Shown here: piece after piece, positions 55,482 to 64,000 of the stretch
Layout of the letters: the number at the start of each line of letters is the position of its first letter
How positions within the stretch are numbered: position 1 is the first letter of the stretch
DNA from: Limnephilus marmoratus
Lineage: Eukaryota; Arthropoda; Insecta; Trichoptera; Limnephilidae
Reading direction: 5' to 3'
Assembly (NCBI GenBank): GCA_917880885.1
Contig: OU862913.1
Coordinates: 29,583,286-29,647,285, forward strand
DNA: 64,000 nucleotides
Notes under the pieces: generated by a model
Databases searched by the model: none
The model's input: the letters and a program-made list of their open reading frames with translations, nothing else
What the model was told of the DNA's origin: nothing
Program-made: the position numbers and the translations under genes

Positions 55482-55797
55482 GTAGGTAGTATAGCTTGTT
55501 TAATAAATTTCATTAGTATTACAAGATTTATGCCAATTTTCGAGCGATAATAACCATTACAATCTGATTTGAGGTTATGTGAAAAAATTCGAATTTGACA
55601 TTTCAATTTGACAGTTAATATGCGGCCACAGGAAAAAGGGAATAACTCAATAAAAAAATAATAATATGCAACTTCTTTAAACTCGTAGAAAAGTTACTTT
55701 TTTCTCGTTTTCTCTTTTTTTCTTTCAAGTGAATATTATCTAGTGTGTGTTTTTAAAACTACCTTCTATAATAATAATTTTAATGATGTTTTTCACA

Positions 55798-56179
55798 CAC
55801 CGGTAAATCTGAAACAACGGTAAGACGAATCGTCAAGGAAGGGGAAAAGGCAGATGGAAAATTTGAAACACCGGGAAAACGGAAAATGGGCATAATAATA
55901 ATATGTAATAGAATAAGTGCTGATGATTGGAAAAATTGTTGCAAACACGTGATGAAAATTGAGGCAGAATATTATGCACGAGGCAGTACTATATATGATG
56001 ATATCGACGAACTGCGTTTAGATGAAGATGAAGATACGGAAGAAGAAGAATCACACGAGGACAAAGACAATAATTACATGTCGGGTGTTGAATTAATAGA
56101 CTTATGGCAGCGCCATCATTTATTTTCTACACTTTCTTGCCAAACTGTAACTGTTAGAATAAAAAATATTCCGTATTAA
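55798..56179 (+). pseudogene. Transposase remnant: helix-turn-helix fused to C-terminus
   Basis: One open frame reads TGKSETTVRRIVKEGEKADG then FETPGKRKM, the DNA-binding segment of an IS630/mariner-like transposase, and passes straight into NRISADDWKNCCKHVMKIEA and an acidic tail (DELRLDEDEDTEEEE), the usual C-terminus. The ~200-residue DDE core is missing, so it cannot catalyse transposition. The fusion is in frame. Confidence 0.8.
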
Positions 56180-56248
56180 GAAGTAAGCGGTTGAATACAT
56201 AAATAATAAAGGAATTAGGTACGTTTTAAGATTTTCACGGCCAAAAGT

Positions 56249-56838
56249 ATTTTCGTTATTTGTTTTTGGGGTGTTATGCCGTGTTGCGCTACCTCCTTCT
56301 TTAGCCAACGTTACGGACATCGTTGTAGTGTCCATCATCAGGGCAGATCCGGTAGATGTGTAAGTTTTAGTGGTGAAATGTGTGCTTATTTACTTCGAAG
56401 CGATACCGTGTCGCCAGCTCCACTAACTTTCACCGGTACAAAATAACCGTGACAAGCAGTGGCGTCATTGCCGCGGAACGGAAGAGAAAGTTCACTAAAT
56501 CGTGGTATTTATGCTAGCCAGGGGCAAGTCCGTTTGCGAGTTGCCGACGGAAGTGGCTCCATCTCTTAACGAATTCTAAAATTAGAAATCATAATGGTAA
56601 GAGTATTAGAATTAGAATTACAATGGTTAAAGCGAATTTAGTCAATATAAAGGTATTAAACAAAAAATCATAAAAATAGCAAAATATTCGAAGTAAATAA
56701 GCACACATTTCACCACTAAAAATTACACATCTACCGGATCTGCCTTGATGATGGACACTGCAACGCTGTCCGAAACGTTGGCTAAAGAAGGAGGTAGCCC
56801 AACACGGCATAACACCCCAAAAACAAATAACAAAAATA
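56249..56838. mobile_element. Foldback MITE (~140-bp arms)
   Basis: The left arm (GTTATTTGTTTTTGGGGTGT, TACCTCCTTCTTTAGCCAAC) and right arm (its inverse, ending CACCCCAAAAACAAATAAC) span 56249-56395 and 56695-56838. An ~300-bp centre separates them. A related fragment is at 48300-48400. Confidence 0.88.
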
Positions 56839-57439
56839 AAGGAATTATTTTATCTTTACGTTAAGCTCAAGTTTAACTACACATAGAACCGTTGATATTT
56901 TATTAAATTACTTTCAACGTACAAACTTATCATTCAAAAAAAATAAAGCTACAATATTTACCTTTGAATTGAAAACCGCATCACTGCTTTTTCACTGTAT
57001 CATTTGCTTTCAACTACAAACTCGTCCGTCTTTAGTTGCGCTTGTATCTGATTTAGATCTTGCTGATTATCATGTATTGCTGAAAAATAGTGCATTATTA
57101 ATTAAGTTGCATACATACCTACATCATAATATTTTCTAACCTAATATGAAGTGCACAGGTACTATAAGAATAAGCATTTTTTTCTATTTAAAATATATTT
57201 AAATTAAAGTACATTTTAGTTTCATTTTAAATAATAACATTATTTATGCATTGAACCACTTACTCGTTAATACGGAATATATTTTATTCAAACAGTTAGA
57301 TTTAGCTTTATTATTACGAAAAGTGAGTATTTATGTCGGGGAAACCAAAAAACATGCAAAAAAATATGCATTTATTTTAATTTTGTTAAAATTAATTCAC
57401 TTACGTGGTAATTGACATTGTTATATTCATAGTGGAATA

Positions 57440-58469
57440 ATTTCGGTTTACGGAAGGTCTTCCAAAATAATTTTTTTTTTTTTTATATACTAATTATGGG
57501 CCGGAAAATCCAAAACTGAAAGAATTTTTTTTCGGAAAGCAATATTAACAAAGTTACACGACTTTAAAATTTTCTATAGGCACACATGAAAATCGACATA
57601 TTGGAAGTATTATGACAGTTTAAAGTCATAGATAAACTAGAAAAATGTTTTACCACACAAAATTAAATGTTACCATGCAATAATATCATCAAACATACCT
57701 TATAAATCGACGAAGTATGAAAATTCGTAGTCTTAAAAATGCGTAACCTAACCTAACGCTAGGTTTGTGTAACATGGTTTGTGCCGCTTTATACCGCCTG
57801 CTCGCGTCCCTAACCTAACCTAACGCTAGGTTTGTGTAACATGGTTTGTGCCCCTTTATACCGCCTGCTCGCGTCACGGCAAAAAAACATCCCTGTTTTC
57901 AAGTAGTTTAGCGGCTACGCTAGGTTTGTGTAACATGGTTTGTGCCCCTTTATACCGCCTGCTCGCGTCCCTAACCTAACCTAACCTAACCTAACCTAAC
58001 CTAACGCTAGGTTTGTGTAACATGGTTTGTGCCCCTTTATACCGCCTGCTCGCGTCAATTTTAAAAAACAGCCTACGTTTTCAAGTAGTTTAACGGCTAC
58101 GCTAGGTTTGTGTCACATGGTTTGTGCCCCTTTATACCGCCTGCTCGCGTCAATTTAAAAAAATATCCCTGTTTTCAAGTAGTTTAGCGTTTACGCCAAA
58201 AGTGAGTAAAATTTATAAAAAATAATTACTTAAGTTAGTTATTGATATGGCAACACTTAATTTTATGTGGCTGTTTCTATGACTTTAAACTGTCATAATA
58301 CTTCCAATATGTCGATTTTCATGTATGCGTATAGAAAATTTTAAAGTCGTGTAACTTTGTTAATATTGCTTTCCGAAAAAAAATTCTTTCGGATTCGGAT
58401 TCTCCAGCCAATAGTTAGTATAAAAAAAAAAAGTTTTATTATTTTGGAAGACCTTCCGTAAACCGAAAT
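57440..58469. mobile_element. TA-flanked element with ~200-bp arms, 51-bp modules and CCTAA tracts
   Basis: Begins ATTTCGGTTTACGGAAGGTC and ends GACCTTCCGTAAACCGAAAT; TA on both sides. The arms continue for about 200 bp (TTCGGAAAGCAATATTAACA; CATGAAAATCGACATATTGG). The centre is an array of 51-bp modules mixed with telomere-like repeats. No ORF. Confidence 0.88.
57745..58200 (+). repeat. Five 51-bp modules interspersed with CCTAA tracts
   Basis: Modules starting GCTAGGTTTGTGTAACATGG and ending CTGCTCGCGTC lie at 57758-57808, 57825-57875, 57919-57969, 58006-58056 and 58101-58151. Between them are either CCTAA runs (57742-57757, 57809-57824, 57970-58005) or a ~45-bp spacer with GTTTTCAAGTAGTTTA. 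The spacer and module resemble part of hAT MITE family B. Confidence 0.92.
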
Positions 58470-58945
58470 TAAGCCTTCATAGTTTTATTTAACATTTCAT
58501 CTAAATTACACTTCGTTAAAGTTTCTGCATTCATTTTACTAAACTAAAACTTTGTTATGACTTTGAAAGCCGTCAAAATAATATTGACGTTAGAATAAAG
58601 GTGAAGTCAGCAACGCACCGCAAAATGCGAAAGGGCGTTTTTGAGGTTTGGGATAGAATGATGCCAGTCTAAAAATATCAAAACCCATAATCCATCATTA
58701 GAGCCATATCGGGAAAAAATGTGATTGAGGAAAGATTTTTAGCCTGAGAAGGATAGGCCCCCTCCCCAATGACGTTACATACTATATTAGACGAGGGGTA
58801 GAAATCTCAAAGTGGGAAGACAATCGCAAGACAATTGTACCGGTCTCGATATCTAGTACTTTAGTACTAAACTGCTACGCGTCGAGTAAGGTTGCGTCTT
58901 ACCAGCACTTACCAGTAAGTAGATTGCATTTTAAAAAGTGTCAAA
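58470..58945. promoter_or_regulatory. Upstream region of the THAP gene
   Basis: No ORF. A TGACGTTAC motif (CRE-like half site) near 58781 and a GC-richer patch at 58755-58920 could be promoter sequence; unproven. Confidence 0.25.
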
Positions 58946-59644
58946 ATGCCCTCCTGTGTGATGAGAAAATGTTTCAATTACACTGCAAATAATAGTAAAG
59001 GCGAAGTAATAACACTTCATTTGTAAGTACACGCAAATTACTTAATATTATCGATTATTATAAATATTACAATAAATTTTCATGTTTCCCGCTCGCGGTT
59101 TTACACGTCATTACGAGACAGAGAACGTTGCATCAAAAAGTAACGAGCATAACAAAGACAACCTGCTAACAGTAGGTCGGTTCACACAGCGTCCCGCACA
59201 AGTTTTCTTCTATTGGGAAAGATGGGGTAAAACGTACACAGGGTAAATCGTTAATTAATTTAATTATGTTTGAATTGTCATAACTCATAACGCTCGAACC
59301 GAGCTTCCTTGCTGACAATGACAAGACACTATAATTTAATATACGTAAACACGCTAGTTGTAGTTAAGCTCTATTAATAATTATAATTTACGCTGTGACT
59401 TTATAAACGTAAAATGACAATTATTTCAATATAAATTTATTATGACTTATCAAATATGAATTTTAGGTTTCCCCGTGATCAACTACGACGACAGAAATGG
59501 ACCACTGTTGTTCGCATTCAAAGATGCGAACATGATTGGACACCTTCGCTTTACAGCACAATATGTTCAGTTCATTTCAATAAAGACGATTTACATACCA
59601 CGGTCAAAGGAAAGCGTTTTATAATGTCGTTGATGAAATTGTAA
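58946..59644 (+). CDS. Two-exon THAP zinc-finger protein or fragment
   Basis: Exon 1 is 58946-59022 (donor GTAAGT), exon 2 59467-59644 (acceptor ATTTTAG); the phases join (TT plus G) to give 84 residues. THAP domains are C2CH zinc fingers that bind DNA. The joined protein shows MPSCVMRKC at the start, HLFPRDQLRRQKW in the middle and CSVHF, giving the Cx4C...CxxH ligand set and the conserved tryptophan. The C-terminal AVPT-like box is not present; it ends FIMSLMKL. AATAAA follows at about 59688. It could be a small host gene, or an exon pair left from a P-element-like transposon or a larger THAP gene whose later exons are lost. Confidence 0.65.
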
Positions 59645-60299
59645 ATAGATTTGTATACTCATTTGAACCTATGACCTGTACTGTATAATAAAATATGTTT
59701 TTAACAATACTACTATAATAGTACCAATATTGTATTACTAATAACTCATATAATTATAATAAAAAATATTTGCCCGTGTGTCTTGTTTTACCCGCCTTTA
59801 CCCTCCCCTGTGCGTAGTGTAACCGAGTGAGAGTATCTTGTTATCTCAGTCACACCCGTGATGTGAAAGCAGTATTCGGCAAAGAAATTAATACGCCGCC
59901 CGCTAATGTATCCGTGCCATTCATACATACACATTATTTGATTGTCTATCTTTATCACACAGGAATAAACTTTTGAATTGAGAAATTATTGAAAATCGCT
60001 GAAAACAAAAGAGTGTTCCTTACTTTCCACATTATATTGTGAGTATGTGAGACTATAACGAGTCTATTTATTTTATATAACGTCATTGCCCCTCCCATGT
60101 ATAGCTAATACGTCGGGGATTGGTTTATTTATGATACGTCGTATTAGGAATTCATTATAAGTATGACGGTAAAAACTAAAACTAAACTTACAGTTACAAA
60201 TTGATATCGTTAATATTACGGAAATTAGCCAAGACTTTATATACACGTTTGCCCACAGCAATTTTAAAGAAGTATAGATTTTTTACTTATCCACCTTGG
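59645..60299. other. Unassigned DNA
   Basis: THAP 3' flank with AATAAA near 59688, then sequence with no recognised feature. Confidence 0.4.
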
Positions 60300-60410
60300 A
60301 GATTGTAAACTGGACAGAGCTGGCACAAAACCGTGAAGAGTGGAGAAAGACTCTTGAGGAGGCCAAGACCCACCAGGGGTTATAGAGCCAAGTGTGATGA
60401 TGATGAGATT
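60300..60410 (+). pseudogene. LINE C-terminal end
   Basis: Reads WTELAQNREEWRKTLEEAKT, then HQGL and stop, and ends GATGATGATGA; nearly identical to 29875-29985. Confidence 0.85.
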
Positions 60411-60483
60411 CTTTACTTAGGTACTATTTTTTATATTCTCAATAAAAAGCTTACGAAATATATGATTTTTTCCTCTCTAAAAC

Positions 60484-60917
60484 GGAGGCGTCTACTAATA
60501 TCTACAGGAATTCCAAAAACTGAAAAAATCGAACTAATATCTATGGGAATCAAAGTGTTGACGAATATCTACAGCTCAAACTGTTGATTAATATCTATGA
60601 GAACCAAAGTGTTGACGAATATCTACAGTACTGTCAGAGGTTGGATTTTCAATTATGTATAGCATATTGGAATAACGTAATATTGCGTATGCAGTTTAAA
60701 AAACTTAATTTATGTAAGTATGTAGTATGTAAAAATCCCTAATATCGGACTATTGGACACATTTAGCTGATTAGTCCAACCTACGCTCTGTAGATATTAG
60801 TTCAACCTACGCTCTGTAGATATTAATCAACACTCTGAAGTTCGTAGATATTAGTTCAACATATAAGCTGTAGATATTCGTCAAACATACGGGCTGTAGA
60901 TATTAGTATCTGGAGTC
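60484..60917. mobile_element. hAT-like element with multiple TAATATCTAC subterminal repeats
   Basis: Flanked by the 9-bp direct repeat CTCTAAAAC (60475-60483 and 60918-60926). The left half carries four TATCTACAG/TATCTATGAG units, the right half five inverted units (CTGTAGATATTAGTTCAAC). No ORF of interest. Confidence 0.8.
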
Positions 60918-60926
60918 CTCTAAAAC

Positions 60927-61073
60927 ATGTTTAACCTTTTTGGAGCATGGCAACATTGCCCTTGATATTAATATTATTTATTTTTCGCCCTGGCAACGCC
61001 GCAGCAGTGATTGTATTTCTGATTTCTGACATGGTGAACATATGATGTCGTAAATACGTCCGAGAAAGCTAAA
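60927..61073 (+). promoter_or_regulatory. Tankyrase promoter or 5' UTR
   Basis: Only ~150 bp separate a transposon from the tankyrase start codon. It contains GCAACGCCGCAGCAGTGATT and no TATA box. The transcription start is not determined. Confidence 0.35.
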
Positions 61074-61266
61074 ATGTCCAGCCGTAGGTCTATCCTGGCC
61101 TCCACCATGGATCCCTTGCCCAATTCCCCTGCGGACCCCCTCAGGGAGTTATTCGAGGCTTGCAAAACAGGAGACATTGGCCGCGTAAAGAAACTGGTAA
61201 ATCCGCAAACAGTCAATGCCAGAGACACGGCTGGGAGGAAATCGACCCCGCTGCATTTTGCCGCTG
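61074..61266 (+). CDS. TNKS: Tankyrase, first coding exon (partial gene)
   Basis: Encodes 64 residues plus one base before a GTAAAC donor. The sequence [20 protein letters not shown] and [18 protein letters not shown] is the characteristic start of the tankyrase ankyrin region. Tankyrases are poly(ADP-ribose) polymerases with many ankyrin repeats, a SAM domain and a C-terminal PARP domain; they act on axin (Wnt signalling), telomere and spindle proteins. Only the start of the first ankyrin cluster is here; no second exon is seen up to 64000, so intron 1 exceeds 2.7 kb. Two in-frame starts exist: 61074 and 61107, the latter with a strong context (TCCACCATGG); which is used is open. An alternative is another ankyrin protein, but the block identity to tankyrase is high. 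Confidence 0.88.
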
Positions 61267-61727
61267 GTAAACATACAATTTATTTATATAAATAACATAA
61301 TCTTCAATTTTCATGTCATATCAATGAGTAAAGTGTTCATGGCCGAGTTACTGATGACAAGTGTCAGATTTTTGTGTGTTTTTTTGTTCGTTCACGGATT
61401 GGTTTGCAGATTTGACCAGAGTGAAGATTGACGTTTGTTAGATATTGTGAGGAATCAGAACCATTTCGAAGATAGTGTCATTGTTTTGTGTTTAAATTTT
61501 GTGGAAGCTTTTGAAATTTTCAAAGAACCGACTCTAGTGTTACTATTGTGTTTGTTTTTTTCTTTCTAGGAAATTGTTTATATTATTGTGTTGACATTGG
61601 ACCAAAAACTATTGTGCGCTTTTATAATTTACCTTTAAATTTCACGGTTGCGGTACCCATCGTGATTGCAAAAAAGGCAATAAACATACATTCTTTATCA
61701 CTATAATGCTGGAGATACACAATGTAC

Positions 61728-62321
61728 CATGGTTATATGAATATTAGTAGACCAGAACATAAAGGTGAGGGGTAGACAACAACTACAGCGGGGCGCAGAG
61801 CGGGAAGATGACTTTGGAGATATGTGATTCGTCAATAACTCAATCTGACAGTATATAGGCATCTCGCATTATAATACCACCATTTAGTTCTTAAAAGTAA
61901 ACTCTGCTTTTGAATGAATAGACCTTTTTACATGGAAGCGCGAATTGCTCGCCGCGTATTGAACAAATTTGCGAAGTCTATATACTCCAATATTTTGTTG
62001 CCGTATTTAGTTAGGACACTTTTACAAATGTTTCATAATTTACTTACCTTGTAAACATCGACGAGCACACGCAATGTATCTCGATTGATAGTATATATTT
62101 ACACATTTTCAAAACACAAACCATGTTTTTTGCGGTGTTATTTCGTAAAATGCTCCGATGAGCGCTCGACGCTGGCTCGCAGAAGAATGATGACGTCACA
62201 TTTTTTAGATTCACACGAAGCAATATTCAATCCCAGCCGGTTCCAAGGAACCGGTATGGGGAGGGAGAAATAATACGCTTTTATCACTTAGGGCAGGTCT
62301 ACTAATATTCATATGTCTATG
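61728..62321. mobile_element. hAT-type MITE family A, in tankyrase intron 1
   Basis: Begins CATGGTTATATGAATATT and ends AATATTCATATGTCTATG with TSD CAATGTAC/CAATGTAT (61720-61727 and 62322-62329). Contains a perfect TGACGTCA at 62191-62198 and CCGGTTCCAAGGAACCGG. Confidence 0.88.
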
Positions 62322-62329
62322 CAATGTAT

Positions 62330-62985
62330 GTAGGTTTGTTTCTTCCAAAGGAAAAGTCATAATTTTCTTGCATCTCTCTCCAACAACAACAGTCGAAAAT
62401 GAGATAAACGTGTGTCTGTCTGCACCCCCCCAAAGCATCTCTGCTTCTCCCTGACACTTATGTTAATGAAACGCAATTCCAGTTGCAAAAAAGTACCTAG
62501 TTCTTTGGTGGAAATATTCACACGTATTTTGTATGTCTCACCAGTATTTAATGTATAAGAGAGAGCTGCAGTATTATCGTGATAAGGAACGTACATTTAT
62601 TGCCTTTTTTTGTCTTCACGTTTTTGCGTTAACCGTGAATCGTTACGGTAATTGTAATGACCGTGGCCGGTCTCTATACATTACTTTCTGGACTCCTTAT
62701 GGATGATGGATCCAGATTCCTCTGATTATGATCTGAGAACAGGGGTAGACAATAATAAGTCGTAGGTAGACTTTTGTGGTTTATTCCGAGATTATGTTAC
62801 AGTAGTGCTTCGTAGGAAGTCTGATGCAAAGAGGACAATAGACAGCAATCACACCCTCTTATATGTTCCTCATGCTGTCTCACTCATACATGCATGTCTC
62901 TTTCATACTACAAGACATACGTTCACCACAGTAATTATAAAAGCGTCCAATGGTTCCTAGGGCAGCAGTATCCATACCTATCTCC
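62330..62985. other. Unassigned tankyrase intron 1 DNA
   Basis: Short ORFs without domains; no structure seen. Confidence 0.35.
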
Positions 62986-63835
62986 TAAATTGAATGAAGC
63001 AAGGAGTCTGTACCTAGACAGAGTTGTGTTGTGGTATATTCTCTCTGCCTAACCCTGCAGAGAAACAATTTATTGGTTAGTTAGTTATGGATGAGTTTGT
63101 GTATCTGGGTAGTATGTTTACGAGAAATGGGAAGGCTGATAGAGATAATGAAAGGGTAAATATTCGGAACAAACGTCAACGGTTATGTAACGGGATTGTG
63201 TATGTTATCTTTACTTTAAAAAACAGCCTACGTATTTGAATGGTTTGTTTGGCTACGCAGGGTTTGTGTAGCGGGCTTGTGTATATTATCTTAATTTAAA
63301 AAGTTTTATCAAAAAAAGTGCGTATTAACCGTTGACGTTTGTTCCGAACTGCAAACAGAGTGATTTGACAGTGTGAAAGCAAATTTTCAATTTACGTAAA
63401 TAAAATTAAAAATGTAACATTTTCAACCTCCCCCAATGCAAATAATTGTTTTTTATGGTAATTAAGAAGAATCTAAAAGTTTTATAAAAAAAAAGTGCAT
63501 ATTAACCGTTGACGTTTGTTCCGAACAATTACCAATGAATGAAGAGTAAATGCCGGTAACTCCATTAATAGAGGACTGAACGCCATTGGCGCTAATAACA
63601 CTGTCAAAAGAAGCGTAGTTAGCAGTCCACAACGGAGTCCTGGTACCTACCCTGATGTATGGCAGTGAGGCATGGAACTGGCAGAGGAAGGATAAAAGTA
63701 GACTGATTGCTGTTGAAATGAGATCCCTGATGCGTATGTGCGGTAAAACCATGTATAATCATGTGAGAAATGTGGATATCCGCAAAGAATAAGGCTGATG
63801 TAAGCATAATTAGTAAGATTAACGGCCGCTGTTCC
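62986..63835 (+). pseudogene. RTE-like LINE remnant interrupted by a MITE
   Basis: The left part reads NEARSLYLDRVVLWYILSA, then MDEFVYLGSMFTRNGKADRD and NERVN; the frame resumes after the MITE with RVNAGNSINRGLNAI, PTLMYGSEAWNWQRKDKSRL and AVEMRSLMRMCGKTM before decaying. The LINE was already present when the MITE (63155-63533) inserted. Confidence 0.85.
63155..63533. mobile_element. hAT-type MITE family B, inside a LINE
   Basis: Inverse of 12130-12498. Begins GGTAAATATTCGGAAC and ends GTTCCGAACAATTACC; near-exact TSD AATGAAAG/AATGAATG (63147-63154 and 63534-63541). Removal restores the LINE reading frame context. Confidence 0.9.
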
Positions 63836-63898
63836 CAATTCTACTAATCAACTGCTAAGCCGAAACTAAGTCTCCACACTGCTTAAGCATCGCTTAAT

Positions 63899-64000
63899 CA
63901 GGGTGGCCACAGACCTGGAAAACCTGGAATTATCAGGGAATTTTACCGAACCTGGAATTATCAGGGAAATGTCAGGGAATTTCAAATTTTTTTTAGAATA
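63899..64000 (+). mobile_element. hAT-type element, left end, cut by the window edge
   Basis: Starts CAGGGTGGCCACAGACCTGG and has repeated CCTGGAATTATCAGGGAA units, typical hAT terminal and subterminal sequence. The rest lies outside the window. Confidence 0.6.

Larger units (their letters stand above)
55063..57420 (+). mobile_element. IS630/mariner-type transposon with long inverted arms, core deleted
   Basis: Arms 55063-55185 and 57290-57420 are inverted copies (GTAAGTGAATTAATTT; CATAAATACTCACTTTTCGT). Between them lie the two ends of a transposase and an inserted foldback MITE (56249-56838). The outermost terminus and TSD are not resolved because another element (57440-58469) abuts the right arm. 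Confidence 0.7.

Noticed and set aside
62085..62273. Short ORFs in MITE family A (also 951-1208, 46014-46460)
   Set aside because: They recur because the non-coding MITE recurs, in different frames and with different ends.

Overview
This is a 64 kb piece of an insect nuclear genome, AT-rich and intron-bearing, most likely from a moth or butterfly (Lepidoptera). The grounds are: host genes with GT-AG introns; TTAGG-type pentanucleotide tracts; frequent GTACCTAC-like motifs; and a repeat at about 41.6-41.95 kb whose tail resembles a common lepidopteran element (recognised from memory, no database search). All host genes recognised are on the + strand.

Four host or host-like genes are supported. 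(1) 7371-10208 is a complete, uninterrupted KDM4-type JmjN/JmjC histone lysine demethylase. (2) 31909-44421 is a complete six-exon SINA/SIAH-like RING E3 ubiquitin ligase, rebuilt here from splice sites and phases; its first coding exon carries only 10 coding bases and all phases close to a 294-residue protein. (3) 58946-59644 is a small two-exon THAP zinc-finger gene or fragment. (4) 61074-61266 is the first coding exon of tankyrase; the rest lies beyond the window.

Nearly everything else is transposable-element (TE) sequence, much of it nested. By terminal inverted repeats (TIRs) and target-site duplications (TSDs) I could delimit many hAT-type elements with 8-bp TSDs (e.g. 12130-12498, 13085-13409, 21709-23934, 22035-22794, 24115-24688, 24842-25657, 30412-31885, 31978-32133, 33034-34249, 45673-46409, 47041-47365, 61728-62321, 63155-63533), TTAA-flanked piggyBac-type elements (1665-2374, 11611-11919, 35129-35841, 36192-36885), Helitrons with CTAG termini, a Tigger/pogo remnant split by a LINE with a 13-bp TSD, an internally deleted IS630/mariner-type transposon, a SINE family with exchangeable tRNA-like heads, and several dead LINE fragments.

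The most unusual structures are: an inverted pair of ~700-bp piggyBac-type elements bracketing the RING exon of the SINA-like gene; TE insertions within ~25 bp of both splice sites of that gene's start-codon exon; a 22-copy, 99-bp array open on both strands and apparently derived from a LINE 3' end; and telomere-like CCTAA tracts lying inside TIR elements rather than free in the sequence. I found no bacterial-type system, CRISPR array or operon.
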